Below are positions 13,328-23,672 of a stretch of DNA of 64,000 nucleotides, piece by piece. The stretch comes from Dipteris shenzhenensis. Its lineage: Eukaryota > Polypodiophyta > Polypodiopsida > Gleicheniales. Below the pieces are notes generated by a model. The model saw nothing but the letters and a program-made list of their open reading frames with translations, did not search any database and was not told where the DNA came from. Numbering within the stretch: position 1 is the first letter of the stretch; the number at the start of each line of letters is the position of its first letter. Made by a program: the position numbers and the translations under genes. The stretch is from NCBI GenBank assembly GCA_047967505.1, contig CM106541.1; one strand, written 5' to 3'.

Positions 13328-13640
13328 TCAATTTTCTTTACAATCCAACATCTCATGATTGATAGACAAGATCATATCATTAACATAAAAGATCACAGTC
13401 ACAATAATGAAATCGTTTTGAAGCACATAAAACAATTGCATTTGATTCACTTTTTTGAAACCAAGTGAGTGAAAATGTTTATTGATTCCTAGATGCCAAG
13501 CTCTAGGATATTCTTTTAAGCTATATAAATCGTTCTTTATCTTGTAAACACAATGTTTATTTCTTTGAACATAAAACTTTAAGTTGTTTAACATTAACTT
13601 CCTCTTCAAGCCTACCATTCAAAAAATTTGATTTGATTGA
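13328..13640 (-). pseudogene. Ty1/copia reverse transcriptase fragment
   Basis: On the minus strand, a stretch like FLNGRLEEEVNVKQ matches the copia block AFLNGxLEEEVYMxQP. After a frame change it is followed by VYKIKNDLYSLKEYPRAWHL (VYKLKKALYGLKQAPRAWY) and by FYVNDMILS, which corresponds to the catalytic YVDDMIL block with the first D replaced by N. The polymerase would thus lack an essential aspartate. Flanks on both sides are unreadable. It is an old copia remnant. Confidence 0.75.
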
Positions 13641-14957
13641 AAAGAAATAGTTTTCATTCATGATGTGATGTTAAGAGAAAACTATACAAATAGAGCGCAT
13701 CTTAGCAATAGGAGAATAAAGTCTTCAATATTTTCTTCTTTTTAACAACCTATTGACAATGATTGTTTTTTGTACCAACTTGTTCAAAATATATGACCTT
13801 TTTGTCCACAATAAGAGTAATGTACCTTTTTTATAGGAATATGGATCGTTTTTTTGTTTTTGAGTTGAATCTTTGATTTTTGAATTAATGATTTTGATTC
13901 AACCTATTGTAGAGATTCTTTGGTCTAAAACTTCTTGTTGACATGGTTGCAAAGTGCTTTACCTTATTCATCATCATGTCCTGCAAAAATCGCCCTTATA
14001 CCACAGCAAATGTTAGCAAGAGAACAAATGTGAAGGAATGAATTCCTATTTGTGTGGTCTCCAGGTGTCGTGGGGATCTTGAAGGGATGCTGAGGGAAAA
14101 TCTCCTACCACTCATGCAAGCACATGCAGCTCAAGAGTGTCACACCAATGGCTTCCAAAGTTGTAGCAATGTGAATCCTTGATAGAAGGAGGGGAGAAGA
14201 GAAGGAGAGAGGCAAGAGGGAGTGGGAAATGAGGGAAGGGGAAGGGGAAGCATAAAGCAAGAAGGGTGAAAGGGGGTGAGAGGCATTCACAAAGGCAAAA
14301 GCAAGAAAAACATAGAGAACACTTCTTTGAAAAGGAGAGCGATCTTTTATTTTTGAATCTTGCAAGTATACAACTGAAAACCAAAGTAAAACTTTTAAAG
14401 GAGGGCCATCCTTATTGCTACATAATAACCACCATAAAGAGATTGAAATTGATAGCATAACCACATCAAATCAATGTAATAAACTCAATTTCCAACACTA
14501 GTACTTACTAAGACCATCACTAAAATGGTCTTGGACTCAATGTCTGCGTTGATATGATGATATTTAACTTGATATGATGATCTTTAACTTGATTAAGTGC
14601 CTTTAGCTAGAGCCAACATAGGAGATATTTGCCAACATAGGAGACATTTGCCTTTTGTGAGCCTTCAAATCTTCCATTGGTCCTTTGCCAATCCTGCATT
14701 TAAGCTCACCACTTAGTTTTCACTCACAACCTACGGAAGGCAACATCGCAATTACAAAAGCAATACATGTGCAATGCACCCTCTCACAATATAACCACTA
14801 ATACTCTCATGCCTACTATAGCCCTCAATTGACTACTCTTTCAAAAGAACTCGGCTCGATACAAATAATATTGGCTAACACTTGCCTTATGCAAAGATCA
14901 ATATGAGATATGGTAGCACACTCAATTGCCAATCCTACAACGTTTTGCCGTAGAGTC

Positions 14958-15001
<44 letters not shown>

Positions 15002-16560
15002 CAATTGGACAAGTCTTCACTTTATAAGCAAAATTGGTCCACATCTGGTCTTCATCCACATCTGGTCCCTCTAACTGTGATGAGACCCAAAGGTGCCAAA
15101 ATCTAAGGAAGGATGACCCCTCCAACTAGAGAAGAGGCTCAAATGAAGTTGGTATGTCACATCAACCAATGGTCTTGCACCATTTGAATGCATTCTAATG
15201 AACAACCAATAGGCAAATGTGGTTGAAACGGCTAGCTGTGGCAATAATTGCATCACATATGATGTAAGACGAATCCACCCTGAGTGCCTCAAGTCAGAAC
15301 CTAAGGTAATCTGAATCATGTCACAACCTTACCAAGCATAAAAACAACCATAAATCTCATTAGTAACTCAGATCAAATTGATCCGAAAACCAAAAATGAT
15401 TGGGATGGCATCCACTACAATAGTGCAACATTTGGAGTAGCAATTGATAGTTGAAACCCAAAATACGAGTCATTGAGTCCCAAACCATCAATGGCAACAC
15501 TAAGCTATCTAATGACCAACAATAAGCCATACAATGACTAACACAAAGAATTGACTCATTTAGGCGATCTAGGACCCCTTTCCCCACATGAGCATAGGAG
15601 TACCCAACAACCCTGAACAATGTCACGTCACCTCGATAGGCAATAACCATCAAATCCATGATAGGAAATAGAAACATCATCACCTTAAACAAATTTCATG
15701 TCCTCTCTCACATGAGTGCAATTGCAACATGTGTAAGCGCAGTTCTCCATCGTGTGAGTGTAGGTGTAAGATGTGGAGTGCTTCTCACAAGTAATCCAAA
15801 GAGCTTTATTTGGGACCCTCATGAGGATAATTCTCCATGGAAGCAATCCAAAACCATAGCACCATCATTGAAATGTGGTCATGCCACTCCAAAACATTCC
15901 ATTACTCACTTATAAGCAACGAACTCCACATAATAATTGCCCAAATTCTACTCAACCAAAATCCCAACCTCTTCCAATAGTCAATGTCAAACTTACTGCT
16001 AAGTAGCACCCCATAAGGAACTCAAAGAGATAGTTGCCTTAGTGTCCAAAAATATATGTGTCAGCATTAATCGACATCAAATGGATCAACAACGTAGAGT
16101 TATCAAACAAGTGAAGTGTAAATGCTAGTTGAGTGAGCAAGCCTTCCTAGTGAGTGTGCAACCACGATAGCACCTTACAGGTAGAATTGGGATAGTCATG
16201 GGTTTTACAACATACTGGTGCATGTGGGTGATATGCCTACCATATAGACTCACCTAGACCTGGACTTGATGATCGCACACTTGCAGGGTCAATTATGTGG
16301 AATGCAGTGGAGTTGAATTCCGAATAGTAGCCTACCATGTCATCAGCTAGGTAGAGAATGTGCTAATTTTGCTCAACATCCTAGTTGTCAGGTGTGTATC
16401 GGTGTTGCGGTGTTCACGTTGATGGACCTCCCTCGGAACAAGGCATGCAGGTTCTTGTGTGGCTGTACCCCAAGCGGGAGTAGGTTCTTGTGGTACCGTG
16501 GCCTTGGACTTGACAGGTGAAGTGAGTTTGGGTGACACTCCAGGTGCTACCCTTGGTACG
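13641..16560. other. no recognisable gene; short tandem repeats
   Basis: No domain seen. There are small tandem duplications: a unit of about 19-20 bp (acttgatatgatgat...) at about 14556-14592 and a 19-bp unit (ccaacataggaga...) at about 14613-14652. Open frames at 14105-14464 reflect a purine-rich tract at about 14180-14290. Confidence 0.45.
14961..14999. repeat. (GA)n microsatellite
   Basis: An uninterrupted GA dinucleotide run that ends in AAA. Confidence 0.95.
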
Positions 16561-16689
16561 ACAACTTTCGATGGCATTTGAGTGGGCTTAGAGGAAGGTT
16601 ACTATGTAACTGCCCAACTTTTAGGGGTCGGCGGTTCTTGTCTTTCTCCTTGGATCACCTTGGGGACTTTCTCCTTGAGTTGCACTATA

Positions 16690-17482
16690 CATGGGATCAT
16701 GATACTCCTTGGAGCTACTTCATCCTGGCTACATATGAATTCATCAAATGGGTAGAGAGCTGAGCCACAAAGAAAGCTGATGCATGGTCCACATCTAAGT
16801 CTTTATACAAAAAAGTAATCACACGATTTGGGTATCCCGTAGAACTAGTCAGCGATCAAGGAACTCATTTTCTTAGTGAAACAATAGCGATCCTGACTAG
16901 CAAATTCATGATCATACATAGGAAATCTATGCCGTATTATCCTTGAGTAAACAGTCTAGCCAAAAGCTCAAAGAAAACATGCTGCATGATTATAACTTGC
17001 ATGATTATAACTTGTACCATTGAAGTCAATCGTATCGACTAGGAGCACAAGCTCATCGCAACATTGTGGGCCTACCAAACGTCTTACAATGTGGCAATGA
17101 ATTGCACCCCCTTTAGCTTAGCCAGCTATGCCAATGGAGTATGTAGTGCGCCCACATCACAGTCAAGGAAAGGCTCACAAAAAATTCTTTAGCTAAGCGC
17201 CTAACTGATCTTGAACAACTAGATGAGACAAGATTGTGAACAGCATATTGCCTTTGAGTGGGGAAGGCAAGGTGTAAAAAATGGTTCTATTATAGCCTCA
17301 AGATCAAGGACCTCAAAGAGGGTGACCTAGCACTCCTCTATAGCATCCGCAACACCAAGCGCAAACTTAAATATAGGGGCATGGGTCCCTATCGCGTAGT
17401 GGAGATTACTTTGCAAGGTGCATGCCAAATGGCCACCCTAGACAAAGTCAAGAGGACAGCTACCTCAACGGTAGCAAATTGA
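16690..17482 (+). pseudogene. Ty3 integrase fragment (core and C-terminal domain)
   Basis: On the + strand, WDHDTPWSYFILATYEFIKW (ATDYFTKW in intact copies) is followed after a stop by KKADAWSTSKSLYKKVITRF, then LVSDQGTHFLSE with the second catalytic D, then YYP*VNSLAKSS where the catalytic E region is degraded. Next come LIATLWAYQTSYN and, in an open frame from 17258, FYYSLKIKDLKEGDLALLYS and KLKYRGMGPYRVVEI, the SH3-like C-terminal domain. Several stops interrupt it. It is a Ty3 integrase relic, close in sequence to the better preserved copy at 39.9-40.8 kb. Confidence 0.78.
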
Positions 17483-17553
17483 AAATATATTATGGTCCAC
17501 TCGCTCTATAGACCCTTTAGGCTATCCACCAAGAAAAGGAGCTGAAGGCCGAG

Positions 17554-18031
17554 GTGGTGCGAATGAAAATCCAGGCGATCGAAGAAGCCAAGATGCGTAA
17601 TTCCAAAATCAGACAAAGTAAACAAATGGCTTTGCTTAAGGCTACGGTAGGACACCTAGGCCCAAGTGATGAACTAATGGGAGATTCGGCTAGGTTGAGT
17701 GTCCAATTTCAAGGCCTCGATACAAGTGTCCAGGCACTCATGAATCCAAGAGCAAGCCATAACTTCATCTCCCGTGAGGTATGGGAAGCACTAAAGGTAC
17801 CCCTAAACCTTACTATTGCTTCAGTTCAGGTTATTAACGGGTCAAATCTTAAGTGTATTGGGGTATGTGGACTTGAAACTAACTATTGTCCTCAAGGTGG
17901 TAGAGACTTGTTTTTATGTTCTTCCCACAGAGATGACCAACAAACAGATGATCTTGGGGAGGACCTGGTGCTACGCCGTGAATTGCCACTCTTGCATATG
18001 GTGGAAAAACCCCAGTAATTCCGCTCTATAA
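17554..18031 (+). pseudogene. retropepsin-like (RVP_2) gag-protease fragment of a Ty3 element
   Basis: The + strand frame reads VQALMNPRASHNFISREVW, which aligns with the ALIDSGASHNFIS active site of plant Ty3 gag-proteases. The catalytic DSG has become NPR, so it cannot act as a protease. It is followed by ...SVQVINGSNLKCIGVC, the usual VxVANGxxLxCxG strand. It lies directly after the integrase fragment, the reverse of the order within one element, so this is the joint of two element copies or a rearrangement. Confidence 0.7.
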
Positions 18032-18242
18032 AGACCATTCTTCTCCCCATATAGTTCAACCACCTTCAAGAGGCAAGGAAGTTCTAAAGGAAGGTAATTC
18101 CAAAGCTCTCGAGACCTCCCTTGTCCCTTGGTTTGGCCCCTAGAAGGAGATCCATCCCAATGCTACGCAAAGTTCTAATCACAATAAAGGGAAACCTTCG
18201 CCGCAAGCTACTCTCTCGCCTCTACTTCCCACGCCCATTGCC

Positions 18243-18600
18243 ATGAGCAAGACCCAAAGATTCTATGAAAAATGGGTGTGCAAGGCCGTCCTTCGTGCAC
18301 AATGCTACCATGAAAGAGGACAAAAACCTTGGATGCCCAAAGCAGTGGAAGAGTTTTCAACCCCTCCTCTCACCCCATGCCAACACGAGCAGTTCCATCA
18401 AAAAATAGGGTCCGACAACATCGATCACCTCGACAGCAAAGACCTATTCCCATACTCCACGAGCGGAAGATTCACAAGCACTGGGTTGCAACAAAGCTCC
18501 TAAAATCCCAAGGCTACTATCAAGGTGAGGGATATGTTTGGGTCCCAAATATTCCCAACAACATGAAGTACACAAACTCACACAAATGGGATTCATAAGG
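18243..18600 (+). pseudogene. probable retroelement polyprotein remnant
   Basis: Two related segments, KWVCKAVLRAQCYHERGQ and, in another frame, HWVATKLLKSQGYYQGEGYV followed by WVP, suggest an internal repeat ending in the xVWVPK string common in LTR-element gag-pol spacers. The frames are broken, and I cannot assign a catalytic domain. The neighbouring Ty3 fragments favour a retroelement origin. Confidence 0.35.
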
Positions 18601-18996
18601 TAGTAACACAGAACTTGCATCAACTCCTAAGGTAGTCCCACAAGACCTACCCTCGAGCCCAGCACAATGGACCATTCTGAGAAGACAGAGGGAAGGTTGT
18701 GAGAATCAACATATGCCTTGGCGCCATATGGGCCCAAGTGGTTGTAACAAAGGAGAGAGAGAGAAAGAAAGAAAGAAAGAAACTATTATTATCATCCTCT
18801 GGGGGCCTGAAATCGACCCATGGGACCCAATGGAATGTTACAAAAAGTCTCCTTCTTTGAAGAAGGGTGGAGTGGACAGCTAGCATGTTGCTACTTGTGT
18901 AATACATTGGTCACGGTATGCAAGGACCTTGGTAATGTAATTGCCCAAGGCTGCAAGGTGAGGATGGGAAAGCAAGCTCTCCAAACTGTTGTGATG
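18601..18996. other. no recognisable gene; GAAA-type microsatellite
   Basis: A GA run passing into GAAA repeats lies at about 18751-18782. No coding signal is seen. Confidence 0.5.
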
Positions 18997-19773
18997 CTAC
19001 GTGACATTGCTGAAATCTTCTCTTAGATGCTCATATCGCGAACATGTCAAAAGAACATGTGCCTCATTTTCCACTTCATCTAAGTTGCATAGCTGGCAGA
19101 GTCTTTGTTCCCTTGATACTCCTTCCCATGCTTTTTTCTCCACTTCTAGGGAGTGTGATCGAGTTCGGATGATTGCGATGCTTCTTCTTGCCCTGAGAGA
19201 GATAGGTGTGCATATATATTTGTGTGCTTTGCTCTCTTTCTGAGAGTATGTGGTCCAATAGTTGGGGTTGATATTCTCACAATAATATTCATATTTGGTC
19301 CTTTTCTTCGCTGATTGCCATTTACTGTGTAGTGCTTCTAAAAGGGCTGTAGAAAATGTCCTTTTCTCCTCTTCCCTTGGCATAGGGTTGGCCCTCCCTT
19401 CAAAGGCTAACTTGTGTAAAAGGCCAAGTAGTTGACTTTGGTCTTCATTGTTATATACAACCCTTGAGAAATACAAGCTCTCTTCTTGCTCATGTGTTGA
19501 GATTGAGGTTTGCTTACTCTCCTTGTTTGCCTTAGGTGTTTGCCATGATTCCCCTTCCCCTTCGTCTCCTTGTCCATCCCCTTCCCTTCTTCCCTCCCCC
19601 TCTTCTCTCTCTTTCTTCTTGGTATAAACGCCATTGCAATGATCTGGTAGGCACTCGAGTGACCCAGTCAAGGCTTCACTATGCAAGGCTCCCACAGGGA
19701 TTGGCATGGGAGTGAGGAGCTCCATCAGCACACTCCCAGCATCCCCACGACATGTGTCTCTACCAAAACACAC
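18997..19773 (-). pseudogene. LINE-like C-terminal region with zinc knuckle, 258-codon frame
   Basis: An uninterrupted minus-strand frame. The first 100 residues are low in complexity (KKKEREEGEGRREGDGQGDE), the middle is unassigned, and the end reads RRSIAIIRTRSHSLEVEKK, then RLCQLCNLDEVENEAHVLLT and CSRYEHLRE. The C-x2-C-x8-H-x4-C pattern near residue 235 is the C-terminal zinc knuckle that closes the reverse transcriptase ORF of several LINE clades (RxCxxCxxxxVEDExHxLxxC). No RT motif lies upstream on the minus strand, so this is the 3' end of a truncated LINE. The frame remains open, which hints at fairly recent truncation. A co-opted gene is possible but unsupported. Confidence 0.6.
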
Positions 19774-22700
19774 ATATTTGGCACTGCCATTGGGGAAAAG
19801 AAGGTATACTTTTGCATTTGTTTAGCTTCTTCCCATAAACAACCCATTGCACATGACCTTAGGCTTTGTTAGTGGAGATTAGGAGTGGATTTAAAGTGGA
19901 AAAGAGTGAACAAAGAGTGATTTTAGAGTAGAAAAGCTTACTTTTCAACTTTCTACCCATAAAGACATTTTCATGCATTTGAGCTTGTTTTCTATTGTTT
20001 CTTGATGTTTGTTTATACAAGAAGGTAGATAGAATGATTGCTAAGCTGGTCATAGTGTCAAATCCAACTAAAAACACTTAAAAATGAAGATTGGAGTGGA
20101 ATTTTGAAGTGGTTTTTGGGTGCTAGAGAGTCCAACTTGTAGAAATCACTTGTTTGTGTGCCAAAAGCTATTGTTTTGTGATGTTTCTTATGTGTGGTAG
20201 GTAGTTTAGGTCCTTAACAACCCCCCTATGTACACAAAACTAGAACAAAACTTGAAGAACCAACAAAAATCATCAGAAGAGAGTCGACGACACTACATGT
20301 TCCCAGATAGCTCCTATCCCATCGACCACCTTGCTGACCTGAATTATCCAACCTTCTAGTGCCTTAACGTTAACCTGCCGACCCAGCGGCATACCAACCC
20401 ACTGACACGTGTCATCTACTATCCTGTCGATCGATGCTATTAGGCTAACCCTCCGACCCAACAGCATATAGCTAGCCCTCTGACTGGAGGGATAGCTCTA
20501 GAAACAAATTCTTTGATAGAAAATACAGAACTGAATTTGAGGCAGGGTGTGCCTTTGCAGGGATCTCATACATGTACTTGAGGTCCAAGAGGATTTTGTC
20601 CAAGGAGCCTGAGCCTGAGGATAGCATTTCGAACTACATGCAGCCCACCTCTTGCCCCAGTTTTGGTTTAGTTCCAATAGGGAATTCAATTCCCAGCTCT
20701 CATTCAGTGTCAGGTCCCTAATGTAGTGATACCTCTAGTTCAGATGAAACCAAGAGCTTGAACAAGGAAATGCAAGAACCAACTGGCTCGAGGGCCTACG
20801 AAGCACCCTACACAAGCATAGCTCTACTCATTCTCCTGCTCCTTCCGTAACCTTTAGATTAAGGGAAACCATATCCAACATGTTTGGACGGCTAGGACGA
20901 ATAGATTCAACAAAAATGGAGAACCCTTTCGCCAGTATGCCCATGAAAATGGGAGGCCAACGGCAACCAATCCTTATGCCGCAGGGAGGGACTGAGGCCA
21001 TTTTTGTGGACTCACGACCCACATTCTTCACTAGACACCCTGACCCAAATTGTATGGAGGATGAGGACCCGTGGATGAGGGACTTTGCTAGACAAAACCC
21101 GAGCTTGGAAACTCATGAGACTTCCAAGAGGGAACCCCTTATGAGCCCTCGATCTTATAGTCGCCCCCAACATTCGCCGTTAGGCTATGCAAGCCACCAT
21201 CTATGTGCCCTTCCAAGCTCGGGGGGTGCACTACTTGGAAATTGTATGTATCACGTGCGTTCAAGGGGCATTTAAAAAAGCCCTCAACTAAACTTTTTCC
21301 CTGAATAAAAACACCCCTCTTTCCTTATGAACTAATTGATTTTTTTCTATATTTATATTTAAAAACCCCTCCTGTTATTGTAATCCTTTTAATTGTTTTC
21401 AAAAAGTTGAATTAAAATATCCCTCCTTTTGAATGCACGTGGTACACTAAATATTTTTGGGGTGAACCCCTCGAGCTTCCAAGTTCCACCCTATAGACCA
21501 ATGCAAGGAGCATCCATGTAGATGCCTGGTAACCTGCGTCCTTAGGAAATTCATCAATTTACCCTCATAGTTACAACTTGAATGTTTAGGAGAGTAGGCT
21601 TCACAACTCCAATGTCGGCATCGAGCAATGAACCAATGGACCCCACTACCAGGGGGTGGCTTTTGATGAGTTTTTTTGTAGTGAGTTTGAGAGTTTTTTT
21701 GCATCATTGGTGATAGAAATTTCAGCCATGAACCTTACAATCCATATAGCCTATTGTAATAATATGTTCAAACAAAGTTGCAAGGGCTCTCTTTTGCATG
21801 TGGTTGCAATGCAATGTTCAAATAAAGTCCATGATCTTTCATACCCTACCATTGATTTCTTTGATCCATAAACATAGTAATTGTGACGACTGGAAGCTTT
21901 TGATAGATATAGTAAAAACAATTTCCTATTAAATAACATATAATCTATGTAGTCTATGGAAATGAAAAGTTGAAACAAAGTTACAAGTACACTCTGATTT
22001 GATAGATACAATCCAAATAGTACTGCCACATAGCATTTACTATCAAAGGTAAAAAGCATCCCAAAATTATGTAAAGTGTCAAGTCAAAGGCATAGCTAGC
22101 ATAACCAATAGCCTCCATCATATCAAGCTATGTCATGGTTACCACATACACCCTTAGAGAGGTCGGTAGTTAGAAGACCTCTCTTAATGTGAGATATGGT
22201 TGGTGTATCACCATGTAGTCCATATTTTGTCCCTATAAATGAATGTAGACAAGGTATACATGCTTGCAAGGCACAAACTAAACTTGTAACACCTATTGTG
22301 TGAAGTGTTTGCAATTGCATGTGGGTTCACAACAAATTCGCACTGTATATGTTTGCCCTATAAGGTTGGAAGCAATTGTGACTATTAAATCTTCATCAAC
22401 ATCCAACTGATGTACCAAATCCAAGGGTCATTGAAGCTGTTGACATGAATGGGAAATTGATGCGCTCTAGACAAGCCTTTGAAAATAGTGTCACTTCATT
22501 TTGCGATGGGTAAAAGAGGGTCCAATTGTTTTAGATATGAGGTCTAATGCATGCAATTTTGTTGCTTCAAGACTTGTCAAATGTACTCCCTCTTGCAATG
22601 ACAATGCTAGAGGTGTAAAGTGGTGTACCAATGATTCTATTGCTTAATGATCATGCATGGGAGACAAACTCCACAAAATTAGAAGAATTGCAACTTTTGA

Positions 22701-23398
22701 CCCTAACGTTTTCCATTCTTCCTTTAACCATGGTGCTAGATTTTGCAAATTTTGATCCTCATTCATTAGTTTTCCACACTTGCAACCAACATGTGAGAGC
22801 CATGCCTAAAAGTGTACATTACTTTCCATCTCAACCCTGCATAAAGACTAGAAGACATGACCTATGCCTTGTTCATGCACCATATTGTTAACAATAGTTG
22901 CATTCCACTCACCTAAAATGCTAGAGAAATGTGGAGGACTCTCTCGGCTGGCAAAGGTTTCTACTCTGGTAGCAAATGCTATGAATCCTCTTCTAGGACA
23001 CACCATATACTCATAGTTATGTCGATGACTATCATGAACCTCTGATCCTTTGTCAACATGACTATCATAGTCATGATAGTGATGTTGATGACTATCATGA
23101 ATCCCCAATTCTTCACCTACCCCTTTTTCTTTCCTACACTTTCAAGGTGTCCAAGGACATATATAGGGTCATTTGTCAACCCCTGCAACACCAATAGTAG
23201 ATTTTACAAAGTTAATTGCCTAATGTGGGCTAATATAACTTGATTTAGTATTACCATCTATGCAAAATATTTTCCAAAGAGGGACCTAATGCAATATGCA
23301 TTTCTCTTTCATGTTTCTCACACCGTGCTATTTGCAACACGGTAGTAATCAAGTACCTAACACAAGCATCATGCAATGAAATATTCTTTTATGTAACT
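19774..23398. other. no recognisable gene; unassigned 131-codon frame at 20880-21275
   Basis: No known domain. The + strand frame at 20880-21275 is proline- and methionine-rich (...RQPILMPQGGTEAIFVDSRP...) with no motif I recognise; it may be a gag-like remnant. A patch of overlapping inverted repeats built on gactatcatgaa and catgatagt lies at about 23025-23100. Confidence 0.4.
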
Positions 23399-23403
23399 CT
23401 CTA
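23399..23403. repeat. 5-bp target-site duplication (left), ctcta
   Basis: ctcta precedes the TG of the left LTR and recurs at 30879-30883 just after the right LTR. A 5-bp duplication is the normal footprint of copia integrase. Confidence 0.9.
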
Positions 23404-23660
23404 TGTTGAGAGTTCACGCTCAACATCATGTGATCATGTGTGCATAGAACCATCATGTGATCATATGTGTGTAGCACTAACCCAATAAAGTGCTATAAAG
23501 GAAAGGGTTAGATGCCCTAACCCTATTCCTAAATGGGTTTGTATATATTCTACATTTTCAACTAAATCTAGTGTACAGTTAGTCATTTGTGGTGTGCTCT
23601 CTAGTTGTGCCCTCTCTCCTCATCTCCACTCTTCTCCTCTCCCCTCTTCATATTTTGTCA
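23404..23660 (+). repeat. copia 5' LTR
   Basis: Begins TGTTGAGAGTTCACG and ends ATTTTGTCA (TG...CA). Inside are ctataaagg (about 23492), a likely TATA box, and gtatatattctac (about 23540). It carries two near-copies of catcatgtgatcat within its first 65 bases, which may be repeated promoter elements. It matches the right LTR except for 11 substitutions. Confidence 0.93.
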
Positions 23661-23672
23661 TGGTATCAGAGC
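23661..23672 (+). promoter_or_regulatory. primer-binding site (initiator tRNA-Met)
   Basis: tggtatcagagc directly follows the CA end of the 5' LTR. This is the standard plant copia minus-strand primer site. Confidence 0.93.
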
